Shown: one piece after another, positions 10,699 to 22,178 of the stretch
Layout of the letters: each line of letters opens with the position of its first letter
Numbering within the stretch: the stretch's first letter is position 1
Origin: Nocardia abscessus
GTDB taxonomy: Bacteria; Actinomycetota; Actinomycetes; Mycobacteriales; Mycobacteriaceae
Reading direction: 5' to 3'
Assembly (NCBI RefSeq): GCF_015477775.1
Contig: NZ_JADLQO010000002.1
Location: 744,001-808,000 of the forward strand
DNA: 64,000 nucleotides
Position numbers and translations under genes: made by a program
The notes under the pieces: generated by a model
The model's database searches: none
Told to the model about the DNA's origin: nothing
Seen by the model: only the letters and a program-made list of their open reading frames with translations

Positions 10699-10966
10699 TT
10701 CACCTTCGAGCAGCCTGCTCGTACCGCTGATCCGTGCGTGACCGACCGCCGTCGCACACCGCGGGCAGTGCTCACTGATCAACGCCTTCGCGCTGCTCAC
10801 AGGGGTATTCCGAGGCCAGGCGTACCGCCGACACGGTGATACGCCTGCGCAGCAGATCCGATCGTGCTCGACGCCCCCCGGTGGGCGCGGAAGTCGACGA
10901 GACATTCGGCCCGTCGCGCAAGCACATCCACGAGCGCAAGGATTAGGTGGCGATCGCGAAGGGCGC
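10699..10966. other. Intergenic gap without a supported gene
   Basis: About 270 bases between the NmrA-like gene and the 3' end of smc. A short symmetric CGAGCAG-C-CTGCTCG lies at 10707-10721. A short open frame on the plus strand ends in GPSRKHIHERKD at the stop near 10945, which could be the degraded tail of a gene, but I cannot identify it. Confidence 0.4.
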
Positions 10967-13900
10967 TCAGCCCGCCGCGCCGACGGGAGCCAAATTCTCC
11001 CCGCGCAACCGCTGAGAGATCACCTGGGTGATGCCGTCGCCGCGCATGCTGACGCCGTAGAGCGCGTCGGCGATCTCCATCGTCGGCTTCTGGTGCGTGA
11101 TGACGATCAGCTGGCTCTTCTCCCGCAGCTGTTCGAACAGGCCGATCAGGCGGCGCAGGTTGGTGTCGTCCAATGCCGCTTCGACCTCGTCCATCACGTA
11201 GAACGGCGACGGGCGGGCGCGGAAGATGGCCACCAGCAAGGCAACCGCGGTCAGCGACTTCTCCCCGCCGGACAGCAGCGACAATCGCTTGACCTTCTTG
11301 CCCGGTGGGCGGGCCTCCACCTCGATGCCGGTGGTGAGCATGTCCGAGGGGTCGGTGAGCAGCAACCTGCCCTCGCCGCCGGGGAACAGTTTCGCGAACA
11401 CCTCGACGAACTCGCGCTCGACGTCGGCGTAGGCCTCGGTGAACACCTGCAGGATGCGGGCGTCGACTTCGGCGACCACCTCCAGCAGGTCCTTGCGCGC
11501 GCTCTTGACGTCCTCGAGCTGGGTGGCCAGGAAGTTGTAGCGTTCCTCCAGCGCCGCGAACTCCTCCAGCGCGAGGGGATTCACCTTGCCCAGCGTGGCG
11601 AGGTCCTTCTCCGCGCGTTTGGCCCTGCGCTCCTGGGTCTGCCGGTCGTAGGACATCGGGGCGGGTTCGCTGACCTGTTCGCCGCGCTCCTTGGCCTGCT
11701 CGTACTCCTGCATCTCCAGCGCCGAGGGCGGCAGCGGCACGTCCGGACCGTACTCGGCGATCAGATCGTCCAGCGCGATGCCGAACTGCTCGGCGATGTT
11801 CGCCTCCAGCTGTTCGATGCGCAGCGCCGCCTGCGCCTTGGCGACCTCGTCCCGGTGCACCGCGTCGGTGAGCTGGGACAGCTGCGCGGTGAGCGCGCGC
11901 ACCCGCTCCTTCACCTGCTCGACCTGCGCGGCGCATTCCGAACGTTTGCGCACCAGCTCGTCTCGGCGGGCGCCCGCCTCGGCGACGACCCGCTCCAGCT
12001 CGGCGGCGATCTTCGCACCGGATTCGGCGACCGCGGCGGCCACCTCGGCCGCCTTCTTGCGCGCGGCCTGGGCGCGCTCGGCGCGAGCCCGGGTCTCCCG
12101 CTCGGCGCGCGCGGCGCGGCGCAGGGAGTCCGCCTTGCCGCGCACCGATTCCGCCCGTTCCTCGGCCGTGCGGACGGCGAGCCGGGCCTCGACCTCCATC
12201 GCCCGCGCCTCGGCCAGCGCGGCCGCCGCCTCCTCCCGCGCGCGGCCCGCGGACTCGGTGCCCGCCGCGCCCGCGCCGTCGGCGTCGACCTCGGACTGTT
12301 CGAGTTCCGCGTGCCGCAGGCGATCCTCCAGTTCGGCGAGCGAGGCCAGCGCCTCTTCCCGGCTCGCCTCGGCGTCGTCGCGCTGGCCCAGCAGTCGCTC
12401 GCTCTCCGCGTGCGCGGAGCGGGCGGTCTGGCCGAGCCTGGCGAGCCGCTCGTAGATCGCCACCAGTGCCTGATCGGATTCGTGCAGGGCGAGCAGCGCC
12501 TGGTCGACGGCGTCCTTGCGGTCGGCCTGCTCCTCCAGCGCGCCGGACAGCGCGGCCTCGAGTTCCTCGGCGCGCCGCTGCGCCGCGACCAGCTCCGCCT
12601 CGGCGGCGTCGATGTCGGCCTGGATCTCCAGCTGGCTGGGTGCGCGATCGGAACCACCCAGCAGCCAGCCGTTTCCGGCGAGGTCGCCGTCGCGGGTGAC
12701 CACGCGCAGATCGGGCCGCACCGCGACCAGCGCACGGGCGGCGGGCAAATCGTCGGCCACCGCGATGCCCGCGGTCAGCGCGGCGATCGCGCCGCGCACC
12801 GGGTCGGGGCACTCCACCACGTCGACCAGCCAGCGGGCCCCGTCGGGCAACGCGCCCGGCTGCGGCCGCTCGGCGCTCTCGGCGCCGAACACCACAGCGG
12901 CGCGGCCACCGTCGGCGTCCTTGAGCGCCTGGATCGCGGCGTGCGCGGACTCGCCGGTGTCGGCGGCGACGGCATCGGCCAGCGGGCCGAGCGCGGCCGC
13001 GACCGCCGCCTCGTAGCCGCCGTGCACGCGCAGCAGGCCGGACAGCGGACCGAGCAACCCCTGTTCGCGGTGCTCCACCAACCAGGCCACACCGTCCCGG
13101 CGGGCCAGGTTCATTCCGAGCGCCTCGATCCGCGCACCCAGCGACGCGACCCGCTTGCTCGCGTCGCGGTCCTGCTCGCGCAGTTCGGTGACGCGCTGAT
13201 CGGCCAGTTCGAGGGCCTGCACCGCGTGTTCGTGCTGGATGTCCAGTCCGGCCTCGCCCGCGTCGAGTTCCGCGAGTTCGCCCTGCACCGTGTCGAATTC
13301 GGCTTGGGCGGCCTCGCCGCGGTGACGGGCGTCGGCGATGGCGACGGACAGGCGCGCGATCTCCGCGTCCACCGATTGCGCCCTGGCCCGCAGGGTGTCC
13401 ACCTTGCCGGACAGCCGGGCCACTCCTTCCCGCCGGTCCGCGATCGCCCGCACCGCGGCCAGGTGCGCCTGCTCGGCGGCCTTGGCGGCGTACTCGCGTT
13501 CGGCCAGCTGGTCTCTGGCCGCTTCCAGCGTCTCGGCGGCCATCTCGACCGCCTCGCGCAGCTCGGCCTCCTCGGCCTCCACCCGGTCCGCCTCGGCCTC
13601 CAACTGCTCGGGGTCGCGACCGGTGCCGACCGGGGCGGCGGCGTCCAGGTGCCGCGCCCGGTCACCCGCGATGCGGATGGTCGCGTTGACCCGCTCGGCC
13701 AGCGCGGAGAGCTGGAACCAGATCTGTGCGGCGGCCTCGGCGCTCGGGGTCAACCGGGACAGCTGGAATTCCTGCTGCGCCAGCGCCGCGTTGGCGGCGT
13801 CCAGCTCGGAGTGCACGGTGATCTGCTGCTCGCGCGCGTACGCCTCCTTGCTCTGCTGACTGGCCAGCTCCTCGCGGCGCGTGACCAGGTCGTCGGCGGC

Positions 13901-14587
13901 CAAGCGCAGCCTGGCGTCGCGCAGGTCGGCCTGCACGGTCTGCGCCCTGCGGGCCACCTCGGCCTGCCTGCCCAGCGGTTTGAGCTGGCGGCGCAGTTCG
14001 GTGGTGAGGTCGGTCAGGCGGGCCAGGTTGGCCTGCATGGCCTCCAGCTTGCGGACCGCCTTCTCCTTGCGCTTGCGGTGCTTGAGCACACCGGCGGCCT
14101 CTTCGACGAACGAACGGCGGTCCTCCGGGCGCGACTCCAGGATGGCCGACAGCTGCCCCTGCCCCACGATGACGTGCATCTCGCGGCCGATGCCGGAGTC
14201 GCTGAGCAGTTCCTGCACGTCCATCAGGCGGCAGGAGTTGCCGTTGATCTCGTATTCGCCCGCGCCGTCGCGGAACATGCGCCGGGTGATGGACACCTCG
14301 GCGTAGTCGATCGGCAGCGCGCCGTCGGAGTTGTCGATGGTCAGCGTGACCTCGGCGCGGCCGAGCGGGGCGCGGCCCGCGGTGCCCGCGAAGATCACGT
14401 CCTGCATCTTGCCGCCACGCAGCGCCTTCGCACCCTGCTCGCCCATCACCCAGGTGAGCGCGTCGACGACGTTCGATTTGCCCGACCCGTTCGGACCGAC
14501 CACACACGTGATGCCGGGCTCCAACCGCAGCGTCGTCGCGGACGCGAAGGACTTGAAGCCCTTCAGCGTCAGACTCTTCAGGTGCAA
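10967..14587 (-). CDS. smc: Chromosome segregation protein SMC
   Basis: Condensin ATPase of 1206 residues that compacts and individualises chromosomes with ScpA/ScpB. I choose TTG 14587 because the product then begins [20 protein letters not shown], matching the mycobacterial N-terminus. GGAAAGG lies nine bases upstream. The reading frame stays open up to 15202 but that stretch is not SMC-like. Walker [10 protein letters not shown] is near residue 33. Two long Ala/Glu/Arg-rich coiled coils flank a hinge in the middle (around [20 protein letters not shown]). The signature [15 protein letters not shown] and Walker [14 protein letters not shown] are near the C-terminus. acyP, which follows smc in M. 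tuberculosis, has moved to 28.3 kb. Confidence 0.96.
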   Translation of the reverse strand: MHLKSLTLKGFKSFASATTLRLEPGITCVVGPNGSGKSNVVDALTWVMGEQGAKALRGGKMQDVIFAGTAGRAPLGRAEVTLTIDNSDGALPIDYAEVSITRRMFRDGAGEYEINGNSCRLMDVQELLSDSGIGREMHVIVGQGQLSAILESRPEDRRSFVEEAAGVLKHRKRKEKAVRKLEAMQANLARLTDLTTELRRQLKPLGRQAEVARRAQTVQADLRDARLRLAADDLVTRREELASQQSKEAYAREQQITVHSELDAANAALAQQEFQLSRLTPSAEAAAQIWFQLSALAERVNATIRIAGDRARHLDAAAPVGTGRDPEQLEAEADRVEAEEAELREAVEMAAETLEAARDQLAEREYAAKAAEQAHLAAVRAIADRREGVARLSGKVDTLRARAQSVDAEIARLSVAIADARHRGEAAQAEFDTVQGELAELDAGEAGLDIQHEHAVQALELADQRVTELREQDRDASKRVASLGARIEALGMNLARRDGVAWLVEHREQGLLGPLSGLLRVHGGYEAAVAAALGPLADAVAADTGESAHAAIQALKDADGGRAAVVFGAESAERPQPGALPDGARWLVDVVECPDPVRGAIAALTAGIAVADDLPAARALVAVRPDLRVVTRDGDLAGNGWLLGGSDRAPSQLEIQADIDAAEAELVAAQRRAEELEAALSGALEEQADRKDAVDQALLALHESDQALVAIYERLARLGQTARSAHAESERLLGQRDDAEASREEALASLAELEDRLRHAELEQSEVDADGAGAAGTESAGRAREEAAAALAEARAMEVEARLAVRTAEERAESVRGKADSLRRAARAERETRARAERAQAARKKAAEVAAAVAESGAKIAAELERVVAEAGARRDELVRKRSECAAQVEQVKERVRALTAQLSQLTDAVHRDEVAKAQAALRIEQLEANIAEQFGIALDDLIAEYGPDVPLPPSALEMQEYEQAKERGEQVSEPAPMSYDRQTQERRAKRAEKDLATLGKVNPLALEEFAALEERYNFLATQLEDVKSARKDLLEVVAEVDARILQVFTEAYADVEREFVEVFAKLFPGGEGRLLLTDPSDMLTTGIEVEARPPGKKVKRLSLLSGGEKSLTAVALLVAIFRARPSPFYVMDEVEAALDDTNLRRLIGLFEQLREKSQLIVITHQKPTMEIADALYGVSMRGDGITQVISQRLRGENLAPVGAAG

Positions 14588-15008
14588 GTTCGACGACCTT
14601 TCCGTGTTCTGCCCGGTCGGCGTTCTGCGTGGTCCAGCCAGCGCATCCGGCGACCAGTCATGGTATCCGTCGCGTGCGGGGACCTGACCGGGCCCGACGA
14701 TGCATGCGGCCGAGTAGCGGTTCGGCGATATCCGTAGGTTATCCACTCCTCCCCGGTTCGCGCGCATTTCGATGTGCCCGAGGTTTGCCCGCATCGCCGA
14801 GTTCGCTGCGTGCCGCACCGGGCGTGCGCATCGGGAGCGAGCACGGCGGATCGCTCCGTCGTCGCGCAGCCGAGGCCGCGTGCTCGGCCGACCGCGCCCC
14901 CTCCTGCCGCCCCTGATCGAGGCGGTCTCGAACTGGCACTGACGCCGCGCCCTCCTGGCACATACGATCCCTCTGATTCGCCAGCGGAACGTTCGGGAGC
15001 GCACCACG
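14588..15008. other. Divergent promoter region between smc and the disordered membrane protein gene
   Basis: About 420 bases with no supported gene, although the smc frame remains open through much of it on the minus strand. TACGAT near 14965 could be the -10 of the plus-strand gene, and GGGAG precedes its ATG. I see no repeat or RNA element. Confidence 0.4.
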
Positions 15009-16682
15009 ATGTCTGCCCCCTCACCAGGGACAAGCACGCGGTTCCGCCTTGCCCGCATCACGGGACTGGTCCTCGGCAGCCTGGTGTTCCTGCACGCCTG
15101 TGAGCGCAGCAAGAGCACGCTGCTCGGCGATGTGCGGGTGGAGGTGGCTATCGCGGCCGCCCTCGGGGCGGCGGCTCTGGCCGCAGGGTGGTTCGAGGTC
15201 AAGCTACGGGCGCAGGAGGAGGACGCCGACCCGTCATGGGACGATTCCGAGCAGGACGAAACCCCCAGTCCTGGGAATTTTCCCGGTCGATCCCTGCGGT
15301 CCGCCCACGCGCCCTACCCCGAACGTGAACCAGCCGGGCACACCCGCCCTGCCACGCGACCGGCGCCCACGACGCGCCTGGAGGACGACAACCAGCCCGA
15401 ACCCGCAGGGCCCTCGGGCCGCGCCGATCTCGTCACGGGGATTGCGCGGACATTGCGGATCACCCGCTCCGGAGCAACGGGCGAACGACCGCAGCTGCCC
15501 GCGTTCAGCGCGATGACGAAATGGATGCGCCGGGTCGAGCCCGACGAGGACACCGATCCGGACGAGGTCGACGACGACGAGGTCGAGCAGATCACCCACA
15601 CCGAGACCGGCGAGCTCGTCATCGAGTCCAGCAGCCGAACGGTGCGCGCCAAGATCGCCCGTTCCGGCGACCTCGTCGTGCACGGCCGCGCGCACGGCGG
15701 TCCGCATCCGCGGTCGGAATGGAAGTGGACGTTCCGACCGGAGACCTTCCCCGCCATCCGTGCGGCACTCGGCGGCGGACCGGGCGACCTTCTCGATCTG
15801 CTCGAGGACACCATTCCGTGGCTGGACGCCGGCGCCCGCCACGACCCGGGTGCGTGGCTGCGCGCCCACGACATCCCGGCGACCTACCAGGAGAAGGGCG
15901 TCAGCGCCACGCAGGTCACTCGCGAACTTCCCGTGCTCCAGCCCGGGCGGCCGCCCCGCGCGGGCATGTCCCACCGGAAGCCGCCTCGCGACGCACCCCG
16001 CGCCCGGACCGCACGGACGTCCGCCGAAGCCGGGAACGACCGGGCCCGACCTGCGGCGGGCACACGATCCCAGGAGCCATCCCCCGCGCGCCGTGAGACC
16101 CGCTCCGCCCAGCGCAGAGCCGCCGACTCACAGCCGTCGTCCCGGCGCACCGAGGCCGAGCGGCGGACTCGCGGCGACAAGTCCCGGGCCAGCGGACAAC
16201 CCCGGGCGACCGGACAGCAGAGCCGCTCGTCCGACGACTACGGTCCACCGACGCCGTCACGCCGACGGCACAACGAGCCCGCGCACAGCGATCGGTCTCC
16301 CCGCACCGGTACGGAAGATTCCTCCCCATCCGCCCGCCCGACCCCCGGCCGTCCGGATCTGCCGAGACGCAGACACCAGGGCGCCGCCGACCAGCGCGAC
16401 ACGCACCACGGCGCCGGACGGCCGGAGGGCTACGACGACACCCGTCGGTCACGAGCGAGCCGGCAGTCCGGGTGGAACTCCCAGCCGTCCCCGGACTTCG
16501 AGCCCGGGACCGCCCGGCGCGAGCGGCCCGATTCCCCGTACCGCGACCGACCGGCGCCGTCCGACCGAGCCGCGGAACGAACCCACGATCAACCTCCGCC
16601 CGGCCGCCGCCATCGCGGCGACGAGCGGCCGCGGCGCGATACTCCGTCCGGACAGGAGCACACCTTCCGGCGGGGGTGGTAG
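15009..16682 (+). CDS. Membrane protein with long disordered Arg/Pro/Ser tail, unknown function
   Basis: Not recognised. The 557-residue product begins with two hydrophobic segments (about 15-31, [15 protein letters not shown], and 46-63, [18 protein letters not shown]). An acidic linker with Asp/Glu runs near residues 180-195. A compact-looking soluble region follows at about 195-320 ([20 protein letters not shown], then [20 protein letters not shown]). From about 330 to the end it is low-complexity Arg/Pro/Ser/Asp and likely disordered. GGGAG sits eight bases before the ATG. The two N-terminal segments and the middle region are the best evidence for a real gene; the true extent of the tail is less certain. 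It converges on the DUF1707 gene across a shared terminator. Confidence 0.65.
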   Translation: MSAPSPGTSTRFRLARITGLVLGSLVFLHACERSKSTLLGDVRVEVAIAAALGAAALAAGWFEVKLRAQEEDADPSWDDSEQDETPSPGNFPGRSLRSAHAPYPEREPAGHTRPATRPAPTTRLEDDNQPEPAGPSGRADLVTGIARTLRITRSGATGERPQLPAFSAMTKWMRRVEPDEDTDPDEVDDDEVEQITHTETGELVIESSSRTVRAKIARSGDLVVHGRAHGGPHPRSEWKWTFRPETFPAIRAALGGGPGDLLDLLEDTIPWLDAGARHDPGAWLRAHDIPATYQEKGVSATQVTRELPVLQPGRPPRAGMSHRKPPRDAPRARTARTSAEAGNDRARPAAGTRSQEPSPARRETRSAQRRAADSQPSSRRTEAERRTRGDKSRASGQPRATGQQSRSSDDYGPPTPSRRRHNEPAHSDRSPRTGTEDSSPSARPTPGRPDLPRRRHQGAADQRDTHHGAGRPEGYDDTRRSRASRQSGWNSQPSPDFEPGTARRERPDSPYRDRPAPSDRAAERTHDQPPPGRRHRGDERPRRDTPSGQEHTFRRGW

Positions 16683-16692
16683 GACACGAAAA

Positions 16693-16726
16693 GGCGCTGC
16701 CACCCGGCAACCCGGGCGGCAGCGCC
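16693..16726. terminator. Bidirectional terminator
   Basis: GGCGCTGCC (16693-16701) pairs with GGCAGCGCC (16718-16726), with CCCGG/CCGGG available inside. AAAA precedes it on the plus strand, giving a U-run on minus-strand transcripts. It lies between two convergent genes. Confidence 0.8.
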
Positions 16727-16738
16727 GGTAAACGAGGC

Positions 16739-17164
16739 TCAGCTCGCGCGGTGGGTGCATCGACCGTTCTCGAAGCCGGCCACCATACGGAACGCGAGGA
16801 CGGCGCCCCACGGGCCGATCACCCACATCGGCCAGAAGTAGGTGAAGGCGCCGACGCCGATCGAGATCGCGGCCCAGATCACGAGCACCAGCACGCTCAC
16901 GGCGAGCCAGGTGCTGCCCTCGATGCGCTGCCAGATCGGCATGCGCCGGCGGGTGGACGCGGGTGCGTCCGCCTCTTTGCCGAGCTCGGGCAGATCGGAC
17001 AGCACCAAGCGCAGGTCGTCGCGGTCGGTGGTGGCGTACACCTGGGCGACGCGCTGGTCGTACTCGGGCAGATCGATCCGCCCGTCTGCCATGTGCCTGC
17101 CGAGCAGGCCCACCACGGCGTCGCGTTCGGCGTTCGAGGCGCGGGTGCCGGTGGAGATGTCCAT
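16739..17164 (-). CDS. DUF1707 domain membrane protein
   Basis: 141-residue protein. The N-terminal DUF1707 domain (about residues 6-60) shows RASNAERDAVVGLLGRHMAD and GRIDLPEYDQRVAQVYATTDRDDL. Two membrane helices follow (about 85-105 and 108-128, the latter FWPMWVIGPWGAVLAF). DUF1707 is common in actinobacteria and is thought to mediate interactions, with no defined enzymatic role. ATG 17164 begins the domain (MDISTGTRASN); upstream in-frame methionines would run through the promoter. Its promoter carries a pair of repeat operators, so it is probably tightly repressed. Confidence 0.85.
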   Translation of the reverse strand: MDISTGTRASNAERDAVVGLLGRHMADGRIDLPEYDQRVAQVYATTDRDDLRLVLSDLPELGKEADAPASTRRRMPIWQRIEGSTWLAVSVLVLVIWAAISIGVGAFTYFWPMWVIGPWGAVLAFRMVAGFENGRCTHRAS

Positions 17165-17187
17165 GCCTGGTCCTATCGACGGTTCCA

Positions 17188-17239
17188 CCCTCCATAGTGG
17201 AATACAACCCCAGCATAACCCTCCAAAGTGGAATGTCAA
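17188..17239 (-). promoter_or_regulatory. DUF1707 promoter with two repeat operators
   Basis: On the minus strand TTGACA (17234-17239) and TATGCT (17212-17217) are separated by 16 bases. The sequence ATTCCACTTTGGAGGG fills this spacer (17219-17234) and ATTCCACTATGGAGGG recurs just downstream (17188-17203), 31 bp apart start to start. Each copy contains a TCCA-N3-TGGA dyad. The placement over the core promoter suggests repression. Confidence 0.7.
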
Positions 17240-17306
17240 CCCGGGGATGATTCCCGATCGAAAGCCGCGCCCCGCCGCGCTCCGGCGGTAATGTTCGAAT
17301 CGTCGG

Positions 17307-17330
17307 GAACAGCTGTATGGACAGCTGTTC
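17307..17330. promoter_or_regulatory. Perfect palindrome upstream of mscR
   Basis: GAACAGCTGT-N4-ACAGCTGTTC is a perfect inverted repeat with a 4-base centre, 64 bases before the mscR GTG. It could be a dimeric repressor or activator site for the mscR-hydrolase operon. No regulator gene is adjacent. Confidence 0.6.
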
Positions 17331-17393
17331 AGAATCGCGGGTCGGCCGCACGGCCGGATCCGCGTCATCAGTGAATGCGCTGAGGAGGCGAAG

Positions 17394-18479
17394 GTGTCGG
17401 AAACCGTCCGCGGGGTCGTGGCCCGCAGCAAGGGCGCACCGGTCGAGATCGTCGACGTGGTGATCCCCGATCCGGGACCGCACGACGTGGTGGTCCGGGT
17501 GCAGGCCTGCGGGGTCTGCCACACCGACCTGCACTATCGCGAGGGCGGGATCAACGACGAATTCCCGTTCCTGCTCGGCCACGAAGCCGCGGGTGTGGTG
17601 GAGACCGTGGGCGCCGCGGTCACCCACGTGGCGGAGGGCGACTACGTGATCCTCAACTGGCGCGCGGTGTGCGGCGAGTGCCGGGCGTGCAAGCGGGGCC
17701 GTCCCTGGTACTGCTTCGACAGTCGCAACGCGAGCCGGAAGATGACGCTCGCCGACGGGACCGAGCTGACACCCGCGCTGGGCATCGGGGCGTTCGTCGA
17801 CAAGACGTTGGTGCACGAGGGCCAGTGCACCGAGGTCGATCCGGAAGCCGACCCCGCGGTGGCCGGCCTGCTCGGCTGCGGCGTGATGGCGGGCATCGGC
17901 GCGGCGATGCACACCGGCAACGTCTCCACCGGCGACGCCGTCGCGGTGATCGGCTGCGGCGGCGTGGGCGACGCGGCGATCGCCGGGGCACGGCTGGCCG
18001 GGGCCGCGACCGTCATCGCCGTGGACCGGGACGCCCGGAAACTGCGCTGGGCCACCGACTTCGGCGCCACCCACACGATCGACGCGACCACCGAGGACGT
18101 GGTCGAGAAGATCCAGGAGTACACCGGCGGCTGGGGCGCCGACGTCGTCATCGACGCGGTCGGCCGCCCGGAGACCTGGAAGCAGGCGTTCTACGGCCGC
18201 GATCTGGCGGGCACGGTGGTCCTCGTCGGCGTGCCGACTCCGGAGATGACCATCGACATGCCGCTGCTCGATCTGTTCTCGCGCGGCGGTGCGCTGAAGT
18301 CGTCCTGGTACGGCGACTGTCTGCCGGAACGCGACTTCCCCACGCTGATCGACCTCTTCCGCCAGGGACGGCTGCCGCTGGACCGGTTCGTCACCGAACG
18401 CATCGGGCTCGACCAGGTGGAGCAGGCCTTCGCCAAGATGCACACCGGCGACGTGCTGCGCTCGGTGGTGGTCTGGTGA
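17394..18479 (+). CDS. mscR: S-(hydroxymethyl)mycothiol dehydrogenase / S-nitrosomycothiol reductase
   Basis: Zinc alcohol dehydrogenase of 361 residues that oxidises the formaldehyde-mycothiol adduct with NAD and reduces S-nitrosomycothiol. The catalytic-zinc region shows [14 protein letters not shown] and [10 protein letters not shown]. The structural-zinc cysteines are in [15 protein letters not shown]. The cofactor loop is GCGGVGDAA. It begins at GTG 17394 after GAGGAGG. The gene overlaps the following metallo-hydrolase by four bases, the same pair as Rv2259-Rv2260 in M. tuberculosis, where the hydrolase may process the thioester product. A perfect palindrome lies upstream. Confidence 0.93.
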   Translation: MSETVRGVVARSKGAPVEIVDVVIPDPGPHDVVVRVQACGVCHTDLHYREGGINDEFPFLLGHEAAGVVETVGAAVTHVAEGDYVILNWRAVCGECRACKRGRPWYCFDSRNASRKMTLADGTELTPALGIGAFVDKTLVHEGQCTEVDPEADPAVAGLLGCGVMAGIGAAMHTGNVSTGDAVAVIGCGGVGDAAIAGARLAGAATVIAVDRDARKLRWATDFGATHTIDATTEDVVEKIQEYTGGWGADVVIDAVGRPETWKQAFYGRDLAGTVVLVGVPTPEMTIDMPLLDLFSRGGALKSSWYGDCLPERDFPTLIDLFRQGRLPLDRFVTERIGLDQVEQAFAKMHTGDVLRSVVVW

Positions 18480-19102
18480 CCACCCGCATCGACCGCGTCG
18501 TCACCTCCGGCACCTTCGCCCTCGACGGCGGTAGCTGGGCCGTGGACAACAACATCTGGCTGGTCGGCGACGACGACGAGGTGGTCGTCATCGACGCCGC
18601 CCACGACGCCGACCCGATCGTCGCCGCCGTCGCCGGACGCGCCGTGCGCGCGATCGTGTGCACCCACGGACACAACGATCACGTGACGGTCGCGCCCGAA
18701 CTCGCCGAGCGCCTCGGCGCACCGGTCCTCCTGCATCCCGACGACGAGCCGCTGTGGCGCATGACCCACTCGGAAGCCGCCTACCGGCCGCTCGCGGACG
18801 ACGAGCGAATCGCCGTGGCGGACACCGAGATCCGGGTCCTGCATACGCCCGGCCACTCCCCCGGGTCGGTCGCACTGCACCTGCCCGCGGCCACGGCGGT
18901 GTTCACGGGGGACACGTTGTTCGCGGGCGGACCCGGCGCGACGGGCCGCTCGTTCTCCGATTTCGGCACGATCATCGAATCGATCCGCGAGCGTCTGCTG
19001 ACGCTCCCCGAGGAAACCACCGTGCACACCGGCCACGGTGACTCCACCACCATCGGGGCGGAGAAACCGCACCTCGCCGAGTGGATCGCGCGCGGCCACT
19101 GA
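18476..19102 (+). CDS. Metallo-beta-lactamase fold hydrolase linked to mscR
   Basis: 208-residue glyoxalase-II-like metallo-hydrolase. The metal-binding motif HGHNDHV is near residue 62. [14 protein letters not shown] and [10 protein letters not shown] carry the further histidine and aspartate ligands, and HTGHGDST is near the end. The GTG start overlaps the mscR stop (GTGA), so the two are co-translated. From its neighbour it probably hydrolyses S-formylmycothiol or a related mycothiol thioester; that substrate is inferred. Confidence 0.88.
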   Translation: MTTRIDRVVTSGTFALDGGSWAVDNNIWLVGDDDEVVVIDAAHDADPIVAAVAGRAVRAIVCTHGHNDHVTVAPELAERLGAPVLLHPDDEPLWRMTHSEAAYRPLADDERIAVADTEIRVLHTPGHSPGSVALHLPAATAVFTGDTLFAGGPGATGRSFSDFGTIIESIRERLLTLPEETTVHTGHGDSTTIGAEKPHLAEWIARGH

Positions 19103-19112
19103 GCACCGGCAC

Positions 19113-19140
19113 CGCGGGCGATCGGATGCGATCGCCCGCG
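19113..19140. terminator. Bidirectional terminator between the hydrolase and kdpC
   Basis: CGCGGGCGATCG (19113-19124) and CGATCGCCCGCG (19129-19140) form a perfect 12-bp stem with a GATG loop, exactly between two convergent transcription units. Confidence 0.85.
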
Positions 19141-19158
19141 AGCGGCCGGGGCGAAGAC

Positions 19159-20028
19159 TCAGCCGCGGTACGGGTAGCGCTGATCCAGATCCGAATTCAA
19201 GCGCAGGACTTCGACCCGCGGCTCGCCGAGGAATCCCAGGGTTCGGCCGCGGGTGTGCTCGTCGACCAGCGCGCGCACCTGCTCCTCGGTCACGCCGCGC
19301 GCCTTCGCGACGCGCGACACCTGAATGGCCGCGTACTCCGGAGAGATATGCGGGTCGAGGCCACTGCCGCTCGCGGTGACGGCATCCGCGGGCACCACCG
19401 GGTCGGCGGGAGCGTCACCGCGAATCGGCACGATGCGGCCGACAGAATAGTCCTGCCCGGCTTCGGCGCATTCGACCGGCACGCCGTGATAGGTGGCGAG
19501 GAACGGCCGCCCGGGGCACACCTCGTTGACGCTGACGACCTGCACCGGATGTGCGACATCGCCGTCGGCTTCCCGAGGACCGATTACCGAGAGCACGGCG
19601 CCCACACCATCTTTCGTGCAGTACGGACGGCTGCCGTCGACCCCTTCACGGTCGCCGACCTCCTTGCTGCGGGCACACACGGTGGTGAGCAGACTCGGCC
19701 GTGACGCGGTGTCCACGATGTCCTCCGGTCCGAGATTGCTCGCCGCGGTGGACATCGGGTCGTAACCGTCCCCTGCGGCGGAGGGGCGGCTGTGGAAATA
19801 CTGCACCAGGGCCGCGCCGTCGGCGTCGGCGAACGATTGCCCGATGAGGCCGGAGCCCACGGTCGTTCCGTCGATGACGACCAGCGAGCCGTCCGCCTTG
19901 TCGCGCAGTCCGGGCAGCTGGGCCACCGCGAATACCGCCAGCGGATAGACGATTCCGGTGATCGCCGTGAGCACGAGCAGGGCGCGCAATGCGGCCAGGT
20001 GCTGCCGGATCCAGGTTGAAAGGCGCAT
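19159..20028 (-). CDS. kdpC: Potassium-transporting ATPase subunit KdpC, long form
   Basis: Small membrane-anchored subunit of the KdpFABC potassium pump. One N-terminal helix (about 12-37) is followed by the family blocks GSGLIGQSF, YFHSRPSA and SNLGPE. The closing block VPADAVTASGSGLDPHISPE, then AKARGVTEEQVRALV, is also standard. The protein has 289 residues against about 190 in E. coli or M. tuberculosis. The excess is an insert at about residues 102-212 carrying four cysteines (118, 137, 171, 187). ATG 20028 is one base after the kdpB stop; an in-frame start further upstream at 20112 lies inside kdpB. It is the last gene of the kdp operon. Confidence 0.93.
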   Translation of the reverse strand: MRLSTWIRQHLAALRALLVLTAITGIVYPLAVFAVAQLPGLRDKADGSLVVIDGTTVGSGLIGQSFADADGAALVQYFHSRPSAAGDGYDPMSTAASNLGPEDIVDTASRPSLLTTVCARSKEVGDREGVDGSRPYCTKDGVGAVLSVIGPREADGDVAHPVQVVSVNEVCPGRPFLATYHGVPVECAEAGQDYSVGRIVPIRGDAPADPVVPADAVTASGSGLDPHISPEYAAIQVSRVAKARGVTEEQVRALVDEHTRGRTLGFLGEPRVEVLRLNSDLDQRYPYRG

Positions 20029-20029
20029 G

Positions 20030-22177
<2,148 letters not shown>

Positions 22178-22178
22178 G

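Noticed and set aside
10797..12812. Long 671-codon open frame on the minus strand overlapping smc
   Set aside because: It is an Arg/Gly/Ala-rich out-of-frame shadow of smc produced by high GC content, with no domain.
11093..14737. 1214-codon open frame on the plus strand opposite smc
   Set aside because: Antisense shadow. The smc frame carries Walker A, signature and Walker B motifs, while this frame has low-complexity Leu/Gly/Arg sequence only.
14588..15202. N-terminal extension of SMC by 205 codons
   Set aside because: The open frame continues but does not resemble SMC. TTG 14587 gives the expected N-terminus.
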